Source: Triticum aestivum
Lineage: Eukaryota; Streptophyta; Magnoliopsida; Poales; Poaceae
Assembly (NCBI RefSeq): GCF_018294505.1
Contig: NC_057802.1
Location: 308,128,961-308,192,960 of the forward strand
Direction: 5' to 3'
DNA: 64,000 nucleotides
This document shows, in pieces, positions 1-9,270 of the stretch; position 1 is the first letter of the stretch, and the number at the start of each line of letters is the position of its first letter. Made by a program: the position numbers and the translations under genes. The notes below the pieces were generated by a model. The model saw nothing but the letters and a program-made list of their open reading frames with translations. It did no database searches and was not told the DNA's origin.

Positions 1-2972
1 ATAGACTCCACAGCCGGATGCGAGCTGTTAAGTTTTTTGGATGCATACTCAGGGTATCATCAGATCAAGTTGGACCCGGCTGACCGCCTGAAGACTGCCT
101 TCATCACACCCTTTGGAGCTTTCTGCTACCTGACAATGACATTCGGCTTGAGAAACGCCGGTGCCACTTTTCAGCGTTGCATGCAGAAATGTCTCTTGAA
201 ACAACTCGGCAGAAATGCCCACGTCTACGTAGACGACATTGTGGTGAAGACAGAGAAGCGCGGTACCTTGCTGGAAGACCTGAAGGAAACATTTGCCAAC
301 TTGCGCCGATTCCAGATCAAGCTCAACCCCGAGAAGTGCGTGTTCGGAGTGCCAGCCGGCCAGCTGCTAGGCTTCCTGGTCTCCGAACGCGGCATTGAGT
401 GCAACCCTGTCAAGATCAAAGCCATCGAGAGGATGGAGATTCCCACCAAGCTGCGAGATGTGCAGAAGTTCACTGGCTGCTTAGCCTCCCTGAACCGTTT
501 TATCAGCCGACTAGGAGAGAAGGCTCTCCCCCTGTACCGACTCATGAAGAAGTCCACTCACTTTGAGTGGAATGATCAAGCCGACCAAGCCTTCCATGAG
601 TTGAAGAAAATGTTGACCACTCCGCCTGTCCTGGCTGCGCCGACTGAGAAGGAGCCCATGCTCCTCTATATCGCCGCGACAAGCCGAGTCATCAGCACTG
701 TTGTTGTGGTCCAGCGCCCGGAGGAAGGCCGAGCCCAGCTGGTCCAGAGGCCGGTCTACTATCTCAGCGAAGTACTGTCCAGCTCAAAGCAAAACTACCC
801 GCACTACCAGAAGATGTGCTATGGGGTGTACTTCGCTGCCAAGAAATTGAAGCCCTACTTCCAAGAGCACCCCATCACGGTCGTGTGCACTGCCCCACTC
901 GCCGAGATCATAGGCAGCCGGGATGCATCCGGCCGGGTGGCCAAATGGGCCATTGCCTTGGCGCCCAACACGATTTTCTATCAACCCCGCACCGCCATCA
1001 AGTCGCAAGCATTGGCCGACTTGCTCGTCGACTGGGCCGAGACCCAGTACTTACCGCCGGCTCCCGACTCCACCCATTGGCGGATGCACTTTGACGGGTC
1101 CAAGATGTGCACCGGCTTGGGAGCCGGCATCGTCCTCACCTCTCCCAAAGGCGACAAGCTCAAGTACACGCTGCAGATCCACTTCGCCGCCTCCAACAAC
1201 GTGGCCGAGTACGAGGCGCTCGTACATGGGCTCCGGCTAGCCAAAGAACTCGGCATACGCCGGATCCTGTGCTACGGCGACTGAGACTTGGTGGTCCAGC
1301 AATCATCTGGCGACTGGGACGCCAAGGACGCAAACATGGCAAGCTACCGTTTCCTCGTCCAGCAGATGAGCGGATACTTCGAAGGGTGCGAGTTCCTTCA
1401 CGTGCCAAGGGCCGACAACGACCAAGCAGATGCCCTAGCACGGATCGGCTCCACCCGACAAGCCATACCGACTGGCGTCTCCCTCCAGCGCCTCCTCAAG
1501 CCGTCCATCAAGCCGTCTCCAGAGTCGGATTCCATCTTCGTACCGCCTGCGCCAGAAACAGCCGGATCCGGCTCAAGAAATCCCGCAGGCGGCACGGGGA
1601 CTTCGACGACTGCCCCGGGGACTGACGTAGTCGCACCCGGCCCAGGGACTTCAGAACCCGGCCCGGGGACTGCAGCAGTCGGCCCGGGGACTGCAACGAC
1701 ACAAGAAGCGGTGGTCGACTCCAATGCAACACCCAACCCACCCACCCGAGTCATGGTGGCCACATTAACAGCAGAAGAAGTCACAGCTCCCTCATGGGCC
1801 CAGCCCATCCTCAAGTTCCTAGTCAGCAGAGAGCTGCCGGCTGATGAGATCGCAGCAAGACTAGTGCAACGACGAGCCGCAGCATACACAATAATCAACA
1901 GGGAGCTTGTGAAGCGCAGTGTCACTGGAGTCTTCCAGCGTTGCGTCGAGCCAGAAAAAGGAGTGGCAATCCTCAAAGACATCCACCAAGGCGAATGCGG
2001 CCATCACGCCGCCTCAAGATCCCTCGTGGCCAAGGCTTTCCGCTATGGGTTCTTCTGGCCGACTGCCTTGGAGGATGCTAAAGAAATAGTCAAGAGCTGC
2101 AGAGGATGTCAAGTCTTCAGTTCCAAACAACACCTGCCGGCTTCTGCCCTCAAGACCATTCCCCTCACCTGGCCTTTTGCCGTCTGGGGACTGGACATGG
2201 TGGGCCCTTTCAAGACAGCCCGCGGTGGCTTGACACATCTACTCGTTGCTGTGGACAAGTTCACAAAGTGGATTGAAGCCAAGCCAATTAAGAAGCTGAA
2301 TGGGCCGACTGCCGTGACATTCATCACCGACATCACTACTCGGTACGGCGTGCCGCACAGCATCATCACCGACAACGGCACGAACTTCGCCAAAGGCGCA
2401 CTGGCACGTTTCTGCGTGACGCAGGGCATCCGACTGGACTTAGCGTCCGTTGCCCAGCCGCAGTCAAACGGCCAGGTCGAGCGAGCAAATGGACTTATCC
2501 TTTCCGGCATCAAGCCCCGACTGGTTGTACCACTCCATTCTTCCTTGTGTACGGTGCCGAGGATGTCATCCCAACAGACATCGAGTTTGACTCGCCTCGG
2601 ATCACCATGTACACGGAGGAGGAAGCCAAAGAAGTAAGAGAAGACGGCGTCGACCTACTGGAAGAAGGCCGGCTGTTAGCCCTCAGCCGGTCCACCATCT
2701 ACCAGCAAGGCCTGCGCCGCTACTACAACCGCAAGGTCAAGCCAAGATCCTTGCAAGAGGGCGACCTTGTGCTCCGGCTGATCCAGCGAACAGCCGGCCT
2801 GCACAAGCTCTCGGCCCCTTGGGAAGGCCCCTTCGTCGTCAGCAAGGCACTCAGCAACGACTCCTACTACTTGATCGACGCGCAAAAGCCAAGAGCACGC
2901 AAGAGAGACGACTCCGGCAAGGAGTCGGAGCGACCATGGAACGCAAACCTCCTAAGACGATTTTACAGCTGA
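1..2972 (+). pseudogene. pol remnant of Tat element A (RT, RNase H, integrase)
   Basis: The frame is open from base 1. Reverse transcriptase comes first, with catalytic YVDD at 226-237. The RT connection and RNase H follow (FDGSK near 1090). A Pro/Gly-rich linker spans about 1590-1700. Integrase has an HHCC zinc-binding region at about 1985-2115, and its core has WGLDMVGPF, ITDNG and NGQVERAN, so all three acidic catalytic residues are present. No chromodomain is seen, as expected for Tat. Two lesions are clear. A TGA at 1282-1284 interrupts RNase H where related elements have Ser. Near 2520 a deletion of roughly 80-90 nt, judged against the related pol at 54-57 kb, shifts the frame and removes part of the integrase core end. 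The C-terminal part resumes in another frame from about 2530 to 2972. It would replicate the element if intact, but is not functional as read. Confidence 0.88.
1593..1692 (+). repeat. short GGGGACT-type minirepeats in the pol linker
   Basis: The linker between RNase H and integrase contains five copies of CGGGGACT-like sequence (about 1593, 1613, 1641, 1661 and 1682), translated as repeated PGT/PGPGT units. The same core occurs in the polypurine tract before the 3' LTR. Low-complexity linkers are common at this place in Tat pol. Confidence 0.6.
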
Positions 2973-3763
2973 AAAGCAATATGTATCACGCTACCCCTTT
3001 TGTATTAAGTTACAAACCAACAGGCCCCCCGAACAGTACTCGGGGACTGCCTTTTATTTATCTATGAATGACGAGTGTCATATCCATGAATGTATTATTA
3101 CATTTTGAATTCTTGTCCGGCACCGGGTCCGACTAGTCGGCCCGGGGACTGGCCGCCTTGAGCTATATTCTAAGTTCTTCCCGAAGTCAGCAAAGTAGTG
3201 CGCCGGCTCCCAAGTCCTCTCTTGTTGAAAGTCGCAGCTCAAAGAACTGACTGTCCGACTAGCAAGAGAGAAGACAGAAAGGACGCCCACACGAAAAACG
3301 GCTAAGGAACAACTAACCTATATAGCAAAGAGACGGCCTCCATATATGCCTGCCGGCTGTCACAGCAGCCGGCTGGCCGGCTTCCTAAAAAACTTAGCTT
3401 AAGTCCGGCAGAGCTAAAAGTACTTCCCCCTCCCCAATCGGCCAGGCACTCCCCGGCTACAGATTGCAGAGCAACTGTTTGACTAGGGAGGCGGCAACCA
3501 AGGGAGGGCGGCAAAGGAAAAAAGCAGAAGGACAAAAAGCGAAAGTACAAGGAAAGACCGATTGCATAACTTATATACATAAAGCCGCCCACAGGCCGGC
3601 AACAGACTTAAGTTTGAATACACCCAGTGGGTGGAATTGTGCAGACTTAACCAAACATTGTTCAAAAGTAACAAGACAGGAAAACAAAAGAAAGAAGACT
3701 AAGGCGCGACTTGGAGGCCGAGCTGGTCGGTGAAGGCAGCTCGCCGGCTGAAGGAGTGGCCGC
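2973..3763. other. spacer between convergent pol and antisense gene
   Basis: This 0.8-kb non-coding stretch lies between the pol stop and the stop codon of the antisense gene, so both genes end into it. It contains further CGGGGACT copies near 3041 and 3141 and a TTTTATTT at 3052-3059 that reads as an AATAAA-like signal on the minus strand. Short open frames on both strands show no recognisable protein similarity. Confidence 0.6.
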
Positions 3764-6700
3764 CTAGCTGGTCCCGGCTTGACCACCTCCCGCGGCAGGA
3801 GACGCACTCGCACGCGACGTAGTGCTGGAGGCGCGGTCAGGCTGGCCGGCTACTCCACCAGCCGGCTCGGCGTCTTCACCCTCCTCCTCCTCCTCTTCGC
3901 CCTCGTCGCTGGAGTCGATCTCCTCCGCCGAGTCCTCGCCGTACGCCGGGTCCAGCCCGAACCAATCTTCCGGCTGGGCGACTCCATTGTCGTCCACCTC
4001 GGGGGCGAAGACGTTGGTGTCGGTGTAGTCGGCGATCGCTGAAGCCCGCCGAATGATGGCCGGCCGCGCCGGCTCCAGCTCCGTGTCGGCTTGCTGCCGC
4101 CAGGTAGCCAGCTGGTCCAGGTTCAGGCCGGGATACCAGGCCTTGACGAACTCCAGCGCCCGCCTGGCGCCGGAGCGAGCTGCTGACGCCTTCCAAGCCT
4201 CGAAGCGGCCGACTGCCACCTCCAGCCAGTCGGCGGTCCGACTGGGGGTGCGAGGGACCACTTGGCCGGGCCAGAGGGCGGCCAAGACCTGCGATCCCGC
4301 GCGCTGAAGCCGGCGGAGCAGCCTGTGAGCCGGCTGGATGCGAGCCTGGATCGCCAGGAGCTGTTCCTCCAGCGAGCGGCCGGCGGTTGGCGAGATCTCG
4401 AAGCCGGCTTGCCTCTTCGCCTGGCGACGGGCTTCGATGGCCTGGTTGGCGGCAGTGGAATAGCCGGGGAAGTACTCTGCGCGAAGAAGAAAAGAAAGAA
4501 AAACACCAAAATCAGAAAAACAAGTCAAATGGCAGATGGCAAGAAAGGACGAAGGGGTAGACGACTTACCGTCAACCAGATCCTCGATCTGGCCATAGCC
4601 GGAGACCAGAGTCTGCCTGGCCTCTGCCCAGCCGGCCGCCTCCGTCTCGAACTCGGCCTGGAGGGTGGCTTCGCGATCCTGCGCAGCCTTCAGCGCCGCC
4701 TTGTGGCCTTCCTCCTGGTCGGCCAGCTTCTTGACCAGGCGGTCGCGCTCCTGCACCAAGGCGGCGAGCTCCGCGTCCTTGGCACGAAGAGCAGTCTGGG
4801 ACTCCCCCAGCTGTGCCCTCAGACTGGCGTTGGCCGCTGCAGAGATAGAAGAAGAAGAAGAACAATGAGAAATCATCAAGGAAGATCCGAGCCGACTGCT
4901 CAGCAGTCGGCCCGAATCTCGGGGACTACACCCAGTGGGTGCGCTGACGCGCCCCCACATGAGATAAAGATCAAGTCACATACCTCGGCTTTCAGTAAGA
5001 TCGGCGGTCTTCTGAGTCAGCTCCCGAGCCTGGGAGTTGAAGGCGGCCGCTCGGAGGTTGTGGTAGTCCTGCAAGACGGACAGAAGACCGAAGTGAGAAC
5101 AAAAGCAGCAAAGACAAAATCTCCAAGAAGTTCCAAGCCGCCTGCTCAGCAGCCGACTCGGAACTCGGGGACTACACCCAGTGGGTGCGCTGACGCGCCC
5201 CCACGAGAGAAATCAAGATCAAGAAAGAACAAGATGAGGAATACTAACCCGGATGGCTGCCCGCGTGGCGAGGAATTCGTCGGTGAACTGCCTCAGCGCC
5301 GCGGCTTGGCTTTGCAGCCGGGTCCGGACGTCTTGTGCAGCGACGTTCACCACGGCTGTCCCTCCGCCCGGCGTCCACCCCGAGGTAGCGCTGGCCGCCT
5401 CCGCGTCTCGGGCCGACGAGCTGGAGCCCACGGCCGGCTGTGGCTCCGACGCAGCCTTCTGCGGCTCAGACGCGGCCTTCCCTGCACGCCGGCTTGGCGG
5501 AACCCGGACCGCCACCTCAGCCCCCGCGGCCGGCTCGCCCTCCGCCGACTGTGCGGGCGCAGGCTCAGGCTGGCGGCCTTGGGTCGCCCTAGTCGGAGGA
5601 GTCGGCCCCGGCGCCTCCCCCAAGATGACGACGTCGTCGCCGCTTCCTCCCAGCCCCGGCTGGGAACCGCTGGCTCCCCCTGGCGAGGGATCCACGTCCC
5701 CGGGCGCCATGGTGCGCAGGGGGGTGACCATCAAAGCCTCCCCTGCCGCCGCTTCGGCCTCGGCCTCTGCCTGGGCCTTGGCTGCGGCCTCGGCGAGCGC
5801 CTTCGCCGCCTCCTCCTCCCGAGCTGCCTGGGCGGCGGCTGCCCTCCGTGCCTCCGCCTCCCGCGCTTCCTGCTCCTCCCGCGCCTCCCGCGCGTTCCTT
5901 TCCGTCGCCTCCAGGAGGGCGGCGCGGGGATCTACGCGGCGGGTGGTGCTCCCAGAGCCCCCTGGCGACTCGACGACGGAGCCGGCAGCCGCCCGCTCAA
6001 GTGACAGCGGAGCTCTGACCATTGAAAAAGAAGACGAAGATTCAAGAACCACCAAAGGAAAGAAAGAAGGACAGTACATAGAAAGAGAGAACTTACGCCG
6101 ACACAGTCTGCGGCTGCTTCACCACTTTGCGGAAGCGAGCCGCCTTCGCGGCCGCCTCTTCCCGCCTGGTGGCCGCCGCCCCACCCCTGGGCTTCTTCGT
6201 CCGGCTACCGAACATGCCCTGGGTGGCGCGACGTTTCTGGCCTCTACCCCGAGCAGGCTGCGCGCCGGAGGAGCCCGCGCCGCGTCCGGATGCCGGCTGG
6301 CGATGCGGGACGGCTTCGGCTTCGTCCTCGTCCGGCCAGTCGTCGAAGGTAGCGGTGAACCCGGAGCCGCCTGCTTCGCCGCCGGCTTGGCCGCCGGCCG
6401 GCTCGGCGGCATCCTCCATATGGACCGCCCCCAGGTCGGGGTCCTCCTGGTCGTGTTCGGTCCGGTCGGGGACGAAGCGGCGCTCCACGTCTGCCCCGCC
6501 GGCCGGCCGAAGCAGAGGACTCTGTCAAAAGAGCAAGCCGTCTGAGTTAGTGTCGGCCCAGAGGAACTCGGCGACAAAGCTGAGAGAGAGAGAGAGAAAA
6601 AGAGACGAGGGGAGCGTACCGTAGGCGGAGGATTGGCGCGGCTGTATGGCTCCTTGCCGAATTGCCAGTCTTCGGAAAGTTGGCAGTTGGCGAGGTAATT

Positions 6701-7522
6701 CACCATGTCGGCGGCGTCGGGCTGCGGCATCTCCTTGGTGCACATCCGGCTCGGATCGAGCTGGCCGCTCATCTGACAGATCAGATGAGGCCGGCTCTGG
6801 AGCGGAAGGACCCAGCGCATGACGAACGCGGCCAGGAGGTCGGGCCCCGTCAGGCCCTCCGACTGGACCATCACCCGCAGGCGGGCGATGGCGGCGTTTC
6901 CTCCCTGCGACAGCGTCACGGCCCGGAAGGACCACTGGGGCAGCCTGCCCGCCGGTGGGCCGGCCACGTAGGCCGGCAGGTTGAGGTAGTCGCCCCGGGG
7001 AGCGATGCTCCGCACGTAGAAGTATGACTTCTGCCACTTCTTCACCGATTGGATCGGCGTGGTGACGGGGAAGGGGTTGTCGGCGCCTGATCTCCGCGAC
7101 GCGATGAAGGCGCCGGTCTGAGCCGGCACGCCCCGCACGCGCGTGCCCAGCTTCGACTGGAAGAACTCCCCCCAGAGCTCGAGGGTGGGGAGGACGCCAA
7201 GATAGCCCTCGCACAGGGTGACGAAGGCCGACAGCAGCACCACCGCGTTGGGGGTGAGGTGGTGCGGCTGGAGCTGATAGAATTCCAGCCAGGAGCGGAA
7301 GAAGGCGCTCACTGGCAGGCCGAAGCCGCGCAGGAAGTGCGAGCGGAAGACCACCCGCTCGCCCTCCCGCGGCGCCGGCCTGACTTCCTACTCCGGCGCG
7401 AGGCGGACCTCCACTTTGTCCGCGCTGGGCAGACGCCGGGTGTCGCGGAGGAAGTCGATGTGGTCGTTATGGACGATGGAGCCGTCCCAATCCCCGCCAA
7501 GCTGCTCTACGTGGGGAGGCAT
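3764..7522 (-). CDS. six-exon antisense gene of Tat element (putative gypsy-type transposon domain), one nonsense codon
   Basis: I assembled this by splicing. Exons on the minus strand are 7522-6620, 6521-6097, 6014-5249, 5068-4984, 4836-4570 and 4476-3764. All five introns (98, 82, 180, 147 and 93 nt) start GT and end AG, and phases match at each junction, giving 3159 nt or 1052 residues. Exon 1 (residues 1-301) resembles the plant domain catalogued as 'putative gypsy type transposon' (Transposase_28). The end of exon 2 has a basic stretch (KKRR-like, TKKPR) that could be a nuclear signal. Exon 3 is Ala/Glu/Arg-rich and, with exon 5, looks like coiled coil; the C-terminus has an acidic run. 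Codon 45 is TAG (7390-7388), probably from a Gln or Lys codon; otherwise the frame is clean. The start is the ATG at 7522, after which the sequence matches remembered family members. Antisense genes are known in Tat elements; their function is unknown. Confidence 0.75.
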
Positions 7523-8079
7523 AGCGGAAGCTAGCACGGCGGCGGAGGAGCGTGCGGAGGAAGAGCGCGGCGGCGAGGCGCTGTCGCGAGAACGAGCAAG
7601 GCAAGAAGACGGTGGAAGTAGGAGGAGCGTGCGAGGGCCTGCCGCCCTCCACCTCCCCCTACTTATAGCCTCACGCGGCCGAAGAGGCCGGACGTGGGGG
7701 GGAGACGTGGGATTAACTGCGCCCACTCCCCCCACGTCTCGCGTTTATTACGCATAAGTGCGAGCCGAAACTGCCGCACGGAACGTGCGGGCGGTTTCGG
7801 GATACAAAGGATCCGCGCCTGGGCCGGGGCGCGGACGTGGCGGGCCCCCTCCCTGCGGCGACGTCCCGTCACATGCGTGGGCTGGCAGGCTTTCCGGCCA
7901 CGTGGCACGCCAACGGCCCGAGGCCCGGTGCACGTACCTGCGGGTTCCCGCCCCCCCGACTCCAGAAGAATTCGACTAAGGCGGCGCGCCTGACCAAGGC
8001 CGGCTCCCAGCTGCCGGCTTGTCACGATAGGAAGCTGATCGAGCTTCTTGAACCCCACTCCACCTCGAAGCCCAATCAG
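7523..8079 (-). promoter_or_regulatory. probable promoter/leader region of the antisense gene
   Basis: No coding sequence is convincing here. On the minus strand a TATA box (CTATAAGT, 7668-7661) lies about 140 nt upstream of the ATG at 7522, a normal distance for a plant promoter plus short leader. A G-box core CACGTG lies at 7899-7904, and further ACGT cores occur near 7690 and 7731. This suggests that the gene has its own promoter rather than using the LTR, which is an inference from sequence only. Confidence 0.5.
7661..7668 (-). promoter_or_regulatory. TATA box for antisense gene
   Basis: CTATAAGT on the minus strand, about 140 nt before the start codon of the spliced antisense gene, in a CG-rich setting where it stands out. 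Confidence 0.5.
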
Positions 8080-8092
8080 CTTCGGGGACTAC
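8080..8092 (+). promoter_or_regulatory. polypurine tract of Tat element A
   Basis: CTTCGGGGACTAC lies directly before the LTR start TGTCGG. This is the position and base bias of a plus-strand primer site. Near-identical copies lie inside the antisense gene's introns. Confidence 0.65.
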
Positions 8093-9265
8093 TGTCGGAG
8101 TAAATGGCCACGGGTAGCCTAGCCGACTACCCCTGGCTCTTCAGAAAATTTATCAGGCCTTTGGGCCTTCAAGCACTCCAAGCATTTGGGCCGCCTTCCC
8201 TGGCCGGCTACCACTAAAGCCGACTCCCGGAAGGCGACCCAGCCTCACCGACTCCTCCCTAGGACGACTGGGGGGTGGCCGACTCTAAGAAGCCGGCCAA
8301 GAAGGACGCCGACTCCTAGAAGCCGGCCAAGACCACAACCACTCCTACATAACGGCGACCTGACGGGGTATGGCCACAGTGCGGCTCACGACCCCCGAAG
8401 CCCGAGGCGGGCATGGCTACAGGAGGCCGTACGGGAGGGACGTCTCCCGTGCGGCTCGGCACTGTAGCCACGCTAGCCTCGACGTCATCCACGACCCACT
8501 CCTGTACGGCCCAAGGACTGCGGGCCCCTTCAGCCAGAGAGAGGCGTGAAGGCGGCCCGGCTTTTCCTAGTCGGCCAAGAGTATAGCCGGCTACTCCCTT
8601 CCTCGAAGCAGGAGCCCCATTAAGGAGACAAGACAAGGTGAGGCTACAGTGATAGCCCCCGAGGCGGCCCACTGTAGCCATGCTCACCTCGACAAAGCCC
8701 TCATCATCAGAGGCGCGGCTACAGTAAGCAGCCGCCGACAAAACCCTAGGCGGTGGGACCGGCCTGTCGACCAAGTAGCCGGCAGCCGGCGGGACCCAGC
8801 AGCCGGCGGAGAAGCCGGCGAGCGTAGACACTAACGGCTGGGACCAGATCCCAGTCGGATTACCATTGTACCCCCGGGGGGTAGGCCTATATAAACCCCC
8901 CGGAGCACCCATGCAAAGGGTTGGCTTCTGGATTGGCCTTGGAGCATAGTTGGCTTCTAGGTTAACACCCACGCATAGCACACACACCATAGATAGAGAG
9001 AAGCAGGAGCTAGCCTTGTTCTTCTTCTCCCTTGATCCCAACAGCTCTAGGAGCGATTGTAGCTACCCTTTATCGATCTAGTGATCATGCGGAGACCCCG
9101 CAGAGCAGGACTAGGGGTGTTATCTCCTCGGAGAGCCCCGAACCTGGGTAAGATTCGCCGGCATGCATGTCTTCGCCTCATCCCGTTTCCAGGCACCGGC
9201 AACGTTTTATTGGCTCCCACAATGATAAGCCATCCCTTGGCATATGTCGCACCAACCACCCGACA
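8093..9265 (+). repeat. 3' LTR of Tat element A
   Basis: The 1173-bp LTR is bounded by TGTCGG and CCGACA with a polypurine tract in front. A TATATAAA box is at 8888-8895. The far end could be placed earlier (GGCACCGGCA near 9204), but the inverted termini and the start of host-LTR homology at 9266 favour 9265. Confidence 0.8.
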
Positions 9266-9270
9266 CCTCA

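Larger units (their letters stand above)
1..9265 (+). mobile_element. Tat-lineage Ty3/gypsy retrotransposon A (3' part)
   Basis: The window opens inside pol, so the 5' LTR, gag and protease lie upstream. Visible parts in order are pol (1-2972), a spacer, a convergent spliced antisense gene (7522-3764), a polypurine tract and a 1.17-kb 3' LTR (8093-9265). The LTR starts TGTCGG and ends CCGACA. The next five bases, CCTCA, correspond to CCTCG at 19187-19191 in the other LTR copy of the chromovirus it sits in, and homology between the two LTR copies starts exactly there. This fixes the 3' end and shows that A inserted into that LTR. An antisense gene between pol and the 3' LTR is a known trait of Tat-lineage elements (Grande, Retand and relatives). 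The lineage call rests on RT and integrase similarity plus this layout; the family name is not determined. Confidence 0.85.

Noticed and set aside
4262..6004. 580-codon plus-strand frame
   Set aside because: It lies exactly opposite the spliced antisense gene, ignores its splice sites, and is low-complexity Arg/Pro/Gly-rich; it is a shadow of a GC-rich coding strand.
5253..6545. 430-codon plus-strand frame, Ala/Ser-rich
   Set aside because: Shadow of exons 2 and 3 of the antisense gene; runs across two introns with no recognisable similarity.
9092..9222. An earlier end for the Tat A LTR near GGCACCGGCA, followed by TTGGCTCCCAC looking like a primer-binding site
   Set aside because: The inverted termini TGTCGG/CCGACA and the exact start of host-LTR homology after CCTCA support 9265. 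A primer-site-like string inside an LTR end can occur by chance.
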